NCBI GenBank assembly: GCA_015227615.1
Contig: JAALGZ010000006.1
Coordinates: 1-64,000 of the forward strand
DNA length: 64,000 nt
Source: Labyrinthula sp. Ha
Taxonomy: Eukaryota; Sar; Bigyra; Labyrinthulida; Labyrinthulaceae
Reading direction: 5' to 3'
Below, piece by piece: positions 9,814-22,537 of this stretch. A program made the translations under genes and the position numbers. Below the pieces are notes generated by a model. It saw only the letters and a list, made by a program, of their open reading frames with translations. It was not told the origin of the DNA and searched no databases. Positions within the stretch are counted from its first letter, which is position 1; each line of letters opens with the position of its first letter.

Positions 9814-12800
9814 TTTTATGTTTCAGTAAGATGGAAAACTTTAGTTTTAGACTAAAATTCTCTTAGACACGAACAACTAAACTCTTCTCCACAGTTATCC
9901 AAGAATAGAATCCAAGCATAAGTTAAAATAAACTCATTGGTGAAACTTTTCAAGCTAAATTATCCACAATATGCGTTATGTTGCAGCTTGCAATGTATTT
10001 CAGACAAAGCCTGAACAGAGGGATTCAAATTGTTACAGAAAAAACTAATCATATTATTCTTCGCCATTTGAAAATTTTCATAAGTTCCAGAAACAAGATG
10101 TAATATTCCTACTTCTATTGCTCCAGTTCTTCATTTCTAATTTTTCTAAAAAATGGTTTTAAATATATCCCTAGAGAAGTAGTTAATGCGTTCCTTGGAA
10201 ACCTTGTGTTGCCAAAATTAAGGATTAGAAGAAGAAAACTAAATCAAGCTACTCATGGCTAAAGTGATGCCTCTGTCCCATAAGTTCACATGTGAGAACC
10301 CACCAAACAAAGTAACTGTTTTCAGAAATCCTAACTGCAATCAAAGGTATCTGAAGAATTCAATCTGCCACCTATCTTGGACTCTTGAGCATCTAGAGGA
10401 GTACAGTCTATAAAATATAGAAAGGAAGAGGTTTTAGTGAAACTGTACGCTGAGATGCCAATCAGGAAGGAGAAAGCACAAACTACACAATAATTACTCC
10501 TAGCTGAAGGTCTCCACAAGAATTAATTTAGACCCCCAAATGAGCCAAGTCAGGCAATGCCCATAACGTTCACAAAACAAAATACGGTAAATACAAAAAA
10601 ATAAGACATAGCATAATTTCGAAGAATCTGCTTCTGGTACGTCATTATAATAAAATTTAACTAGAAATTAAGTCTATTAATAGCTTGTTTATTTTGATTT
10701 GTTAAGTTAAATGCAATATTATAAACTTCGTTTCAATTCAAAAAAAGATGATGAAAAGAAGAAAATATGTTTAGACCTAAGAACCTAGAAACCCCAAAGA
10801 ATACACTGTCCGTTTCATAATCAAAGCCCGATTTCCCTTAAATGTTTTCAAGAACTCATCACCTTTAGCTTTTCTTTCTAGGAGTTTTTTTTCATATTGA
10901 AGAGTGCATTTGGATCCATGTTCCACTTTCTAATCTTCATCATATCTATTAGAAGAGCATGTTGACTCCTTCAACAGTAATTTAGTATTTTGCTAGAGGT
11001 TTGGAAGTATCCTAGTCAATTTCTAAAATATTTTTTTTCTAAAACAAGAGCTGCAAAAATATATATAAATTATTTACCTCTTGTACATAAACTTCTTCTT
11101 AAAGTTCCCTTCCAATTTACTACCACCCATAAATGAAAATTGTGGCTCTATCCAAGAATATAGTTCAACATATCTCTGTCTTAGCAAGAGTTAAAGGGTA
11201 AAATAAATTAACTCTAAGTTTCTGAAGAATATCTCTATTGTTCTGATATAAATAGGTTAAGAATGTTTTTCAAATGTTTCCATCACCTATAATACAATGA
11301 CATTGATATCAACCATCTAAAGAATGAAGATTGATAAAACATAAAAGATGTAAATAAACTAAAAATAAGAAGGTCGTCGAGTACCGTCAAATATATTTTC
11401 CCGCACTTTCAGTGAATATTTTCTTAGAAATGTAATCACCATATTTCGTATATTTGTTAGTACTAAACCAGAGAGAGAATATGTTTACTATGACAATTTC
11501 ATAGAATGACGTTGTGATAGTCTTTCAAAAAGCTTTGATATCTATTTTGCTATAAACCCATAAATCAAGAAACTAAGGTATAAATAAACATAAAAAACTC
11601 TTGTTTTCTTCAGCATTTGTTCCTTTCACTTTATCTAAAAGAAGAGGGCAACAGTAAGTGTAGTAGACCCCAAAAAATACAGAAACAAAGAGTATTGAAA
11701 TACTCTACTTATTTAAATGAAATATCTTCGTAGTACGTTAGCTAGAGATAAATTCAGCGCTTTTCAAACAGCCAAGAATTAGTTTTCACCAACAGAAAGG
11801 GTATAATGCAGGTAAATAACTATAGGACATCGTCTTGAAAATGTCTGAATTTCTACTACATAGAGGTAAGACAACCATTCATCAATACTATAATGCTTGA
11901 AAATGAAAAATTTTTATCCTAAGTTCGTTAGTTTGTGATTAATTTCTATCACCTTTAAAAAAAATACACTCTTCAGGCTTGCAGTACGCTAAGGACATTT
12001 TGGGAACCTCGTGGTTTCCCTTATTTAGATATTTTTAAAATGATATGTATTGTCTAAAGATTCTGAAAAGAAGCCGATCTTATTATGTTTTAGAAATTAA
12101 AAGGAAAAACATCTCCTATGAGTCGTTCAATTAAATGCTTCTTTCTCAAAATTAGATATTCAGTTAGTGTGCTTAATGGTTAAATAGATCAGATTCCACC
12201 GGTTAACTAGGTCCAATGATAATCAAACAGCTCTTTCAAACTATGTCCTGTTTATTACAATATTACAAGTACAAATAGAACACCTGCAATACTCACGAGT
12301 CGGTGACGTATAATGAGTTCATATGTAAAATGAGACCACTGATCAGAAGTTTATTTGCGCAATTGAAAAAATGAGTTAAGATTAAGAACAGTATTATTCA
12401 CTGAATATGATGACAAACTTGAATAGGCATCAACGTACCTGACATTCTCCTCTTTGTTTTCCCTAAAAATAACCCGAATCAAACAGGGCTATTAAAATAT
12501 TTTGGCATGCTTCCTTTCTCCATGCTGCTAAGGAATGCATCTTTTGTTATATCTCATCCTTATTTCCTACTTTTCTACCACAATAACAGTTTATGCAAAA
12601 CAAACTGCAAATTGATCAAAGTCTGTACTCTATTGGCTAGAATTGACCAATGAAATAGTTAAAAATTCTGATGTTGGTATGCCACAAATATATGCTAAAC
12701 CACAACGCAGAATTACCGCAGCAAATAAATGACTGAATTTGAGCAATCGCGGAAACCGTCGAGACTCATTTCCCGGGAAGTCTTCCCGATTCCCAACCGG

Positions 12801-12999
12801 GGTCCCGGTTGAGCAAAAAGAAAGGCAAGAATTCTAGTTTATTCTCAAACTCTATTTATACGTCAAATTAAGATAAACAACTTTATTAAAACTGATTTAA
12901 AGAAATAATCTAAAAGATGAGTTAATAGACCTGCATTTCATAAGAAAAAACTGCATTTTTTTCAAACAGAGAACATCCTTGTACTGAAATTTCCTCTTA
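9814..12999. other. Long intergenic stretch
   Basis: About 3.2 kb of AT-rich DNA with stops in all frames and no recognisable gene, tRNA or repeat array. The one compositional oddity is a GC-rich inverted-repeat cluster at 12770-12810, listed separately. Confidence 0.5.
12770..12810. repeat. GC-rich inverted-repeat cluster
   Basis: Within very AT-rich DNA lie TTCCCGGGAA (12770-12779, perfect palindrome), GGGAAG/CTTCCC arms around a single base, and AACCGGG/CCCGGTT arms (12795-12810) around two bases. It sits about 190 bp beyond the 3' end of the first surface-protein gene. A similar GC-rich palindrome occurs inside the kinesin gene at 38914-38940. Confidence 0.5.
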
Positions 13000-13776
13000 T
13001 CAAATTTCCAACCAATTTCCTTCACTTTCAACTTCAAAAACTTTGGTTTCTAAATAATGTTTCTTTATTAAATCATGAACAAATCTTTTAACTTTTTTCC
13101 TTCTTCTCAACCCTATCAAATATCTACAGACACCAATCACTGCAACAAGAAAACTAATTCCAAAAAATAACCAGCTTAGGAAAGTAATACCAGCTTCTGT
13201 GAAAAACCATTCAGCCTCTTGCTCAGATACCTCTGAACTCGATGGACTTTGTGTTTCTAACACATCATCTTCAAATTTAATAGGTGATTTCGATGGAGAT
13301 CTACTTGGTTCATAGGTTTCTATATTAGAAGATATATTGACTTCATTTTCATACACTTCAAACTCCAAAATCTCTGGAATTCCAGATGCGGAAAAAATGA
13401 CAAAAGTTACTTCTTCCACTGTAACTTGTTCAAAATTAACAAACTCTCCTACTCCAGTACCTGAAGTGAATACCAAAAGTCCAGTTAGGTTTGCAAGAAC
13501 CCAGTCTTGTATTGTTCCTTCTGATCCGGGTGTTTCAATTATCCTAAATGAAGAAATTGTTTGAGGATTTTCTATCCAGTTGATAGAAACAAAACTTTCA
13601 ATGATTAAAGGAGACCAAAATGAAGTTAAATTCCCATCAAGCACGTTGTTAAAGGCTGTTCCATTGGCTTGAGAAGATCCAGTTGCCCGAGCTCCGTTCA
13701 ATAGACTTAAATTGACTTCATTACTGGATAGAAGAGAAAAAAGAAGAAACTGAAGAGTAAGTAAATGAAGAATCAT
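13000..13776 (-). CDS. Type I membrane protein, discoidin-like ectodomain (copy A)
   Basis: A 258-residue protein of a four-member local family (A-D). Residues 1-18 form a signal peptide. Residues 20-145 look like an F5/8C (discoidin)/galactose-binding-like beta-sandwich: NEVNLSLLNGA, FWSP, SFRIIETPGSEGTIQDW and FEVYENE are shared with the other copies. A short Ser/Pro linker (155-185, PSRSPSKSP) follows, then one transmembrane helix (about 197-221) with a basic stop-transfer stretch and a short cytoplasmic tail. The likely place is the cell surface, with the ectodomain outside. Unlike copies B and D it has almost no Pro/Thr repeat stalk and lacks the tyrosine-containing tail motif. It ends in TGA. 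The F5/8C assignment is from pattern; ligand unknown. Confidence 0.8.
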   Translation of the reverse strand: MILHLLTLQFLLFSLLSSNEVNLSLLNGARATGSSQANGTAFNNVLDGNLTSFWSPLIIESFVSINWIENPQTISSFRIIETPGSEGTIQDWVLANLTGLLVFTSGTGVGEFVNFEQVTVEEVTFVIFSASGIPEILEFEVYENEVNISSNIETYEPSRSPSKSPIKFEDDVLETQSPSSSEVSEQEAEWFFTEAGITFLSWLFFGISFLVAVIGVCRYLIGLRRRKKVKRFVHDLIKKHYLETKVFEVESEGNWLEI

Positions 13777-16700
13777 TTCTGTTTGATTCTGAGGAGAAAG
13801 TGTGAATTACTTATCTTTGATTTACTTCTTATGAACATGTAGTCCTCTCAGCAGATATCTCACTAATTTGTTCTGATTACATAAATAGAAATACATTCTT
13901 ATATTAATTTTTTGGTGCAACTTAATTAATTCTTAACAAAATCTTTCATTCATGATTAAATAACACATATTTTGAAACAGATACCTGTCGTCTTAATAAA
14001 AAACTGGGAAACAAAAACTGTCTGAGAAGACTTCAGTATATTTTATTAAATTGTATATATCTTGATATATTCTCGTTGAAAAAGTTTTCTTTCGAGTTCT
14101 TGTCTTGAAATTTTCGATTTTCTTTAACTCTAGTTTCCTTTGCTTGTAGCTTTGGCGCCTATAGTAGTTAAAGATGCAATAAGTTTGGCAGATGATTTTG
14201 ATGCAAGTAAATTAACCTAAGTTGTGTACCATAACAAGTTTTAAGTAGATGAATTTTTACGATGAGATATTAACGCAGGAAATGATTTTCATTCCCACGC
14301 AACTTAGAAACAAAATTATAATAATCTCCAAAGCGATAGAAGATTTCTCTAAAATATTCTGAGCTCGTTGAACTCTGAATCTTTGCCTAGCACTATTCTC
14401 TAGATTGAATACTGTAAGGTGTTCTGAATAAAGATTATATATAAAGTTACTAAACGTAGTTAAGCTAAGAATTTATATATAATATAGGTTCTCTAATATG
14501 TATTTTAAACTTTTAAAGTAATAAATTGCATTTTCACCATACCAACAGTGATAATAAACTAAAAGAAATAGAATGAATACTCTATGTTTTTCTATAGTCT
14601 CGTCTCTTCTTTCAAGATTTCTCGAAGTATAATTTTTTTCGATGTTCTCCCAGTTTGTTTCCAGAGAATAACCAATACGTTGTATGATAGTTGGTCATTG
14701 TCATTTGTCAATAGATACATATTCGACTGGTAATTGACATTAAATATAACTTTTCTGAAATATATACAGAGAGCACGTATTATATTCTACAAATGCGACG
14801 AATATTCTGGATAATACACGAATATAATTCTGTTTACATATAATGTGAATATCTGTATTAGCTTTTATTTTGTAGAATTGATTGCATAGGGTATATCTAT
14901 TATTTATATTTATGGAAAACTGGATATAGTTATGGAATATACATATTTATATAAGACATTAATAGTTGTTAATTTAATGGAACCTCAAAGTTTTATACTT
15001 CCTTCTATTCAATTTCCCTGAACTCTAACAAAAGAAAAGGTGAAAAAATATAACCATTAGATGCAAGAATCATTATTCATCCAGTTAAAAATAGATGAAA
15101 AGAATGCATCATCGCCGAGTTCATTTTACATATGAGGTTATTTTCTCTATAATACTTAAGAACATACACCATCTAGCTGCACCCACTACTTGGAAGGCCA
15201 AAGTACAATCCAAAAAAATAGTATTGTTCTGGAAAGACATGTGAAATGAGTAAACGGATGTTTGGTATCCTAAAGTACTCAAACTCAAGCGCAAATAATA
15301 ATTGGGCAGCACCCTGAAAGAAACAATAACCTTGGTTTAATAGCATGAAGGGTTAAGGAACCCTTGTTATAAACAATCTCAGCTCCTGGGTAAGCTAGGT
15401 TGAAGAGTAAATAACGCTCACTCTTCAATTACTGTTTATGTAGATCTGATATTCTGGAACCCTTTTAAGTTTGAAACCAACAAGCAGTGATAAAGCATAA
15501 AATAGCTTTAATTTTAAGTTGTTCAAGACTTTGATTCTAAGGGTTACTTACTACCATATTCTTCTAAAAGTACTAATACTAGCAGAAGCAAGAAAATTTT
15601 CCATGGATCTCGATTATAATAGAATATTGTATAGCTCTTCTTCTATTATACCAAAGTATATATTGCAAACTTTATCTAAGAAGTTCCAAATATATAGAAT
15701 TTCGCGGCGGTTTATAGTATAGAATGTAAGAGGTACGGCGTGCAACAAAGAATTTTTAAAGAATAGATATTCTAATGGAAGTAAACTACTGGTTCTATCC
15801 ACCGTCTCCAACCCAAATCTTCTAACCAGTTCACGAAACATGTAAAACTTAGGTGATTGGCCGAAAAGCTAGGCCTTGCTGGATGAGGAGTAAGTTCAAT
15901 GCTGTAATAGCCTATATGATGTAATAAGCTTGGAGCTAAAGAGGCCATATATTCTTATAAGGAATTAATAGCATCTATTTTGGGAAATATTCTAGGCTAG
16001 AGGAGCACATTTGTAGCCTATGTTGCTATAAAAAAAACTCATACTAAAATAAAATTAAAACAATTAAGAGAGCCAGCATCCATGGTTAGTGTATACTGAG
16101 CTTAAAATCTTTCACAATGTCAACAAATTAGTTAGTAATTTCACCGGGAGAAATAGGCGAGTTCTTACCTCTCAAAGCCTTATGCTTGCGTTGTATAATG
16201 ATTTTTGTGGATATCAATAATTATTTTACTCTCTTCTTAAGATTAATGGAATAGTTCTTATATAACAAAAATAGATTTGCCTTCTTTTCATAACATATTT
16301 TAACATAATAATAAATTATCAGAATCTGGATACTCAATAGTTATGAATGTAGATATTAATAACCATCAAATTCACTATTGATGTTGGTCGCTAGTATCAG
16401 ATTACTCGGATATCTCATACGCCTGACTATTTGGAAATTATATTAACAAAAACTGCTGCCGACAGATTGAAGCATGGTATACTGGTATTAGCAATGACCA
16501 CCTATTTTTCTAGAAATATTTGTGTTTCTAGCACCGATAAATAGATAATAATTGTTTGCACTTTAGATAGTACATGCATTCTAAATGAATTTTGAAAGCT
16601 TTTTTCTAGGCCCAGTTCCTTATTTTCATCACCCTTAATCTTTCTTAATTTCATTCATTTCTAGCATTAACCTATTTTAGGACTTGTCTTTAATAACAGC

Positions 16701-18924
16701 GTGTTAATTTCTTATTTTATAGATACTAGATCAAGGATAGCTTCAAGGCATATAGAAAAATCAACACCTATGCAAAAGGTGTAGCGGTAACTATACTAAT
16801 AAAGACTATTTCTCCTGCTTTATTCTTTTCATTCCTCTTATATATCACCAAGAAACAAAATAATATATGATCAAACGCTATTTAATCCGAAACAATAAAG
16901 AATTCTGTCACTGAAGCCTAAATAATTCCCATCTGTCAAACCTTTGTATAGGTATATTCAGAATCAATGCATTGGATTGAATTCGTCCTGAAGAATATCA
17001 TCACTAAATTGTGATTTTACTCAGCACTAACTTACTTTTAATTCTAATATAGTATCTACAGAGAAGGAATTGCTAATAGCCGCCATTAGTTTATATGAAC
17101 CACGTGTAAATAATGCTTTATCTAGGTAACCAATCATGAAGATCTTCCAATTGTACCTACATGTATCAATTAGAGGAGAATGATATCTTGAAGGTACTAT
17201 TTAACCTGTAAGTATTGATCGCATCAAGAGTTTATCTTAAGAATCTACTACTTGAAAATGATATATGAAAAAGAACTTTAAGTGAATTTTGCATTAATTA
17301 TTTTTTGGCTGCACGAGGCTGCTATTTTCTCTAATATAGGTGCTACTCTTCATAAGACTTGAGTAAAAATTGATTTTTATTCCGTTTTATTTCACTGAAA
17401 TATAGCCCAATGAGATTTTTTTCCTCATCAAGGACACAAAGCATGTGTAAATATAGATTAAAAAATTAAGTAGTAAGAGAGTATCAAAAACAAAGTTTAG
17501 GCTTTAACATCGTCCTATTTAACTAAATATCACAACTATATTAAGCATGTCATATACGAAAATTGCTCCACTTACTCTTCCTCAAGAATTTCATGATGAA
17601 AAACCATTGAAAATGTTCTGAATGTTTTGTCCTCCATGAATCTAGCCCAGTCTCTATATCGGGTAACATTTAATCTTGGTTTGATATGAACATAACATTA
17701 CGGCCCAAAAGATTTTTCAACTTTCAAAGTTATAGTTGTAGCGTATTTTAGCATGCTATTATAATTACAATAAAATAAAGTTTTCTCGTTATAGGTACTA
17801 ATACTCCCTCCAAAGCGATCCGAGAGGTCTTTATGTTGAAACATGGGGAACTGGGTGCAAAGAAGCCCGAAATATTTATAAAGGGAGGATGTGTTGTCTG
17901 CATATTGACGGATAAAAATCTAAGAATGAACAGCTGCAACCCAAACCATTTCGAAACATATCACAAAAAGTACATTAACGATACTGCTTCTATCCGCTGC
18001 CAGTGATCTGTTGAAGTCTAACTGTCATATAATGAATGTTAAGATCAGTTCTCGAGCAGTTCTGCAGCTTCAAATACTCTATTATTAATATATATAAAAT
18101 ATAGTCAAAACTTGGCCCTTTGTTATAGAAAGTTTTATTTTAGTTAATTTACCCTATACAATTCTCTTGGCGCAATATTTAAGTGAGAAGTCCGAAATTA
18201 TCTCTGTAGATATAAATACAAAATATCGTTACCAGATAGAAAAATGTAATAAGTCCAATAGTTTATCTGAACTATTCATGACCCACTTTTACATTTTGAT
18301 ACTTTATGCGGCGTTCTATTATAATTTTAAAAGTCTCTTAAGAAATATTATTGATCTCTTGATGAATTGGTCAGATTTTTTCTCGATTCTTGCTCTCTTG
18401 TTAGAATCTAATCGCTCAAAATAAAAAATGTAGAAAATCCAGCACTATGGATCTGATGGTAATAAAACAAGTTAGCCTCTCTAATTATAATTTAAAGTTA
18501 AGATTCCCATGACCATAAAGAGTGTTAAACAAACTGTTTCTACGTGACTCCTTAAGATAAGAAAAAATGAGGTGGAGAATCCATAGGTAAAAAAGCTTAC
18601 TATGTTCTTCATTTAAGTATTAATCATAGTTTTTAATACTGTTGTTACAGATATTTAATGAGTACCAGCTGAATTAGGTGTCCTTGGGCTCCACATATAT
18701 AAAGATGAGCTTGATGATTTTGCAATGATACTGAAAGAAATATTGCTACAAAGGAAATGAAATAAACGGTACTACAACTGCAAAAAATCTATGCGAAACA
18801 CAACCCATCATCTACTTTAGAAATATTGTGCTGGGCGTTGGAACAGTTTCAGATTACTGTTAAAAACGAAGGATATTGAACTAATACGTTACTAAAAAAG
18901 ATTTTAGCTTCAACATGAGGGAAA
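13777..18924. other. Long intergenic stretch
   Basis: Apart from the copy A upstream region at its left end, about 5 kb of AT-rich DNA without a supportable gene. Short open stretches at 15121-15312, 15519-15841, 17748-17939 and 18167-18424 have no recognisable motif. No tRNA-like cloverleaf or tandem repeat was seen. Confidence 0.5.
13818..13875 (-). promoter_or_regulatory. Conserved upstream box of surface-protein family (copy A)
   Basis: Read on the plus strand, TTTACTTCT then CTCTCAGCAGATATCT and TTCTGATTA. The same ordered blocks lie at similar distance upstream of copies B, C and D. A second shared block, TTAAATAACACA, is at about 13956-13966. Promoter function is inferred from conservation. 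Confidence 0.5.
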
Positions 18925-19345
18925 GTAGGGCTAGGAGGTGGTGCAACAGGGACAAATTTAGGTCGAATGGGAAACTAGTACAGAGGATCATACACTGCTC
19001 TGTATAAGGAATACCTTGGAGGACAAAAGCAAATAGATGAGGATTTTGCACATATGGGATTCATAGGACAAAACTTTGAAAATTATGATACCAAGAGTAC
19101 AGAGCATATAGAGGTCATTATAGATATGGCAAAGTGCGCTTGAACAAAGTTGTAGAAGAGTTAATGCTGGGTGTCTATAGAAACTGATGAATCATTTTAT
19201 TAAAGATATCCTGTGTGGAGAAAGAGAATACAGATAAGTTCTCGTAGACGGATGCATATAGTGTAGCAAGGAAACAAGTATATAGATTTCTTGTGAGTGA
19301 AATAATAGCATCAGGAGGAAGATTGATTGAGATATGGATGCCATC
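18925..19345 (+). pseudogene. Decayed coding relic, possibly DUF6824-type domain
   Basis: The stretch has a more coding-like composition than its surroundings but is broken by several stops and frame changes. One frame near 18930-19140 reads GGGATGTNLGRMGN and then a run ending HIEVIIDMAKCA. From 19205 another frame reads DILCGERE, and the adjacent frame then gives ARKQVYRFLVSEIIASGG followed by RLIE. The order 'D(V/I)LCGRG ... K..V...IV..I...GGRFL' is typical of DUF6824 proteins of stramenopile-type protists. The match is by eye, short and discontinuous, so it is tentative. Confidence 0.27.
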
Positions 19346-19690
19346 TTAAGGTTTATGACTATATTGGATCCTTAATATAAATGTAAGAAAAGATAGTAAA
19401 GAAAAATATAGTTCACCTCTATCTAATCTCAAAGATAGAAAGTAACTTTTAAAGGGAAATGAACTTCTATAGATGACTTATATAGGATGAAGATGTCTAG
19501 CAAAGAAGCTATATAGAGTACCATGGGGGTTACGTTAATGAATGGAATAGATTTCTTAATATTTTGAGAGAATAAACATCTACACTGTCAGAAGAAAGAT
19601 CCCTTTTCGTACTTGGACCTTAAAAACTGCAACTATGACCAATAACTACATCAAAACTACTTGAACACACAAATGAACCAAGAAAATGCT
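19346..19690. other. Intergenic, 3' flank of copy B
   Basis: No gene seen. It may contain further decayed remains of the relic to its left, but no frame is convincing. Confidence 0.4.
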
Positions 19691-20689
19691 TTAAAAGTCA
19701 ACTGAATATTTTCTAGTATTTCTTGAATCATAAGATCCCAACGCTGAGGAATATGGTTTAGAAAAATTTGCATATTCCAGCTCAGTATCTGGTCCAGCTG
19801 AAGAGGTTAATAAATAATGTTTTCTTATAACCTCTTCCCTTTCCTTTCTTAATCTTTTTCTTTTACTTCTACCTTTAAAATATCTAGTTATCCCACTCAC
19901 CGCAATAATTGTGCTACATCCCAAAAAACCTAGACTGAAGAAAAACACAGTCAGCTCTGTAAGAAATCCATCTTTCTCTTGTAACGCTTCATCTGACGCA
20001 GTTGGACTTCTTTTTTCTCCAAATACTGTTGGAGATTGACTTGGTGAATCTGATGGAGATTCAGTTGGTATAAATGTAGGAGAAAATGTCGGATTAAAGC
20101 TTGGTTGCATGGTTGGCGAAGATGAAGGTTTTCCTGTAGGACTTGAAGTAGGAGAAGCGGATGGACTTATAGTTGGTGAGACAGAAGGTCCAGTCGTAGG
20201 TGTAAAAGACGGAGATGTAGTTGGTAACTCTGTAGGTGAGTTTGTAGATGTACTCATTTGGTTTTCATAAGTTTCAAATTCTGCAATCTGTGGAACTCCA
20301 CTAGCCGATAGAATATAGAAACTGATTTTTTCTAGAATAATAGAGTCGAAATTAATAAAGTCACCAACTTCTGTACCTGTGGTTATAGTTACACCCTCAT
20401 CGTGATCTTCAAGTAACCAGTTTTGAATAGTGCCTTCGGTTCCTGATGATTCGAGGATCCGTATCGACGAGACGGTTTGAGCATTTCCCCTCCATTTCAC
20501 AGCAATTCTCCCGGTATTCTCTGTTGGTGACCAAAAAGTGTTTAGATCATCATCACAAACGTCATTAAAAGCCGTATCGGTTGCTTTTGTTGAACCATCT
20601 GCATCTGCACCTTCAATTAAGCTCAAATTGATTTCATTTCCAGTGACTTTACGCGTTATTATGAGTAGCACGATTGATACACACTTCAT
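19691..20689 (-). CDS. Type I membrane protein, discoidin-like with Pro/Thr stalk (copy B)
   Basis: A 332-residue protein. Residues 1-17 form a signal peptide. The discoidin-like domain spans about 18-143 (FWSPTENTGRIAVKWRGNAQ, GTIQNW, AEFETYE). A stalk of SPT/PS repeats (about 150-221, e.g. SPTISPSASPTSSPTGKPSS) matches the Pro/Thr/Ser stalks of secreted and surface proteins in stramenopiles and is probably O-glycosylated (inference). One transmembrane helix (246-270) is followed by a strongly basic stretch (GRSKRKRLRKER) and a cytoplasmic tail holding EYANFSKPYSS and DSRNTRKY. The ectodomain is clearly closer to copy D than to copy A. The likely role is a surface adhesin or receptor; no catalytic motif is visible. 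Confidence 0.85.
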   Translation of the reverse strand: MKCVSIVLLIITRKVTGNEINLSLIEGADADGSTKATDTAFNDVCDDDLNTFWSPTENTGRIAVKWRGNAQTVSSIRILESSGTEGTIQNWLLEDHDEGVTITTGTEVGDFINFDSIILEKISFYILSASGVPQIAEFETYENQMSTSTNSPTELPTTSPSFTPTTGPSVSPTISPSASPTSSPTGKPSSSPTMQPSFNPTFSPTFIPTESPSDSPSQSPTVFGEKRSPTASDEALQEKDGFLTELTVFFFSLGFLGCSTIIAVSGITRYFKGRSKRKRLRKEREEVIRKHYLLTSSAGPDTELEYANFSKPYSSALGSYDSRNTRKYSVDF

Positions 20690-20737
20690 TATGTTTATTT
20701 AGATATAAAGAGGAAAAAATAAATGAAACATTCATAT

Positions 20738-20795
20738 TTTATTTACTTCTCGGGATTCAGCAGTGCTCCCAGTAGAAATCTTTCTGATTTGCTGG
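20738..20795 (-). promoter_or_regulatory. Conserved upstream box of surface-protein family (copy B)
   Basis: Plus-strand reading: ATTTACTTCT, then CAGCAGTGCTCCCAGTAGA, then ATCTTTCTGATTTG, about 50-105 bp from the ATG. ATTAAATAACACAAGAT at about 20875-20891 is the second block shared with copies A and C. Confidence 0.55.
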
Positions 20796-20799
20796 AATA

Positions 20800-21624
20800 T
20801 TTACAATAGTTAAACATTTCATTATTCATTAATATGTGATATTTAATATATATCTGTTTTATTTTATATTTGAATATTAAATAACACAAGATAAAGGGAT
20901 TTTGAATGACTTACCAATATATATATATATGAAAGAGAAATCAAGTTCTCGGCCGGTTCGGTTTTCGTATATATTCTATATATGAATTAACAAATTTAAT
21001 ATAATAGTTTATATATTTGAAAGATGATATGAATTTATGAAGATTAATATCTTGTCTATAGTTTGAAGTATTTTTCATGAGAATGCTCACCTGAAAGTCT
21101 GGAAGTTTATATTTGTGGATATAACACTGAATTTGTAGATGCTTCTAAGAGAATAGATAACATAATGGAATAAATAAATTTGTAAGGATAAATATTGTAT
21201 TAGACTGAATAATTTCTTTTAGGTCATATTTTATTCATGGTCAAAAAATTAATTTTAAAGAATTTGATGAGAAAAATAAAATTGATTTTACTTTGGATAA
21301 CTTTCTATAAGGAACAGTATTTGTTTCAAGTATTTCGAGTAATTCAAATAAAAAAACAATATATGCAAAAAGAAACAAAGCTCCTTTCGAAAATTTTTTG
21401 CTAAGCCCAGGGAGTCCCATTAGTTGTCTTTTTTATTTGCAATGGGTACAAACTATTTCTATCAATTATTCATTTCCACTTTATCATTTATTGACCCTCT
21501 AGCTTTTTTAAGCAGGAAAATAAGAAAAGTAAGTAAATAAATATTTACTTTTTCTCTGGCGGGGATTTTTTAAAAAGTACTCATTGTATAAAACAAAGTA
21601 GAGTAATATTAAAAAGTTATACAT
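20800..21624. other. Intergenic between copies B and C
   Basis: AT-rich spacer with the far end of the copy B upstream region and a short AT dinucleotide run (20916-20930). No gene seen. Confidence 0.5.
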
Positions 21625-22489
21625 TTATACTGGATATTGTATAACTTGTTTTGAATTATCAGATTCACTTATTGAAGAATATAATTCTGAAAAACTATCA
21701 TAATCTATTTCAATTTGAGATTCTGGAAAAGGTGTAGATATATAACGTGTTTTTACAACTGCTTTTCTTAATCTTTCAAACCTTTTTCTTCTTCTCACAC
21801 CTTTTAAATATTGAATTACACTAACTATTGCAAAAATACAACTAAATACAAGAAAACACATACTAATAAAAACACTTCCATCTCAGAAAGAAACTCTTCT
21901 TGCTTCAAAAAAGTTGGTTGTTTTCTTTCATCAAAATCAACAGGAAGAATATTTGGTGAATATGTTGGAGATTGCGATAAAGTAGGTTGTAAAGTAGGTA
22001 ATCCAGTTGGTTCAAAACTTGGTATAAAAATTGTAGGGGGAGTTGTAGATGTTTCTTTTATATGTCCATATACTTCAAATTCAGCAACCTTTGGTATGTT
22101 AGTAGATGATAAAATAAAAAACTAACTCTTTCAAGTGTAATAGGATTAAAAGTAATAATTTCATCAACTCCATTTCCAGAAGTTATTATTATACCTTCAA
22201 TAATATCTACAAGTCCCTAATCTTGAATTGTACCTCTTGATTCGGTTGTTTCAACTATTCTGAAGGAGGAAATTGTTTGAGCTGCACCTTTCCAAGTAAT
22301 TGAAACAAAACTAGTGGTGTCTAAAGGAAACCAATAAATTCTTAGATTTTCATCACGTAAATTATTAAATTATGTTCCATTCGCTTGAGTTGAGGCTTCT
22401 GCAGCAGCAATGCTAATAAGACTTAAGTTGACTTCATTACACGTCGCAAAAGCAAAATATATATCTAGAAATATTAATACTTTCTGCAT
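21625..22489 (-). pseudogene. Dead copy C of the discoidin-like surface protein family
   Basis: A full-length relative of copies A, B and D. It keeps the start region (ATG at 22489, signal-like MQKVLIFLDIYFAFA, then NEVNLSLIS), the discoidin-like domain, a short PT/PS stalk (FIPSFEPTGLPTLQPTLSQ), the transmembrane segment and the tail (IDYDSFSELYSS, SKQVIQYPV). It carries TAA at 22370-22372 where relatives have the second position of 'TAFNN', and TAG at 22217-22219 in place of the Trp of 'TIQDW'. There are frame changes near 22120 and within the membrane segment near 21860. The last 78 codons are still open, and the family's upstream box is retained, so inactivation looks fairly recent. Sequencing error cannot account easily for four separate lesions. 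Confidence 0.85.
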
Positions 22490-22537
22490 TTTTTAAGTTT
22501 GATATAAAACAGTGAAATAATTTGGAATATTTATATT

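Noticed and set aside
12770-12810. GC-rich cluster as a solo LTR of the copia element at the left end
   Set aside because: Shares only short CCCGGTT-type words with the copia LTR; no extended alignment.
15121-15841. Overlapping short open frames on both strands
   Set aside because: Hydrophobic, low-complexity translations without motifs; length expected by chance.
20916-20930. AT dinucleotide run
   Set aside because: Only about 15 bp; expected by chance in DNA this AT-rich.
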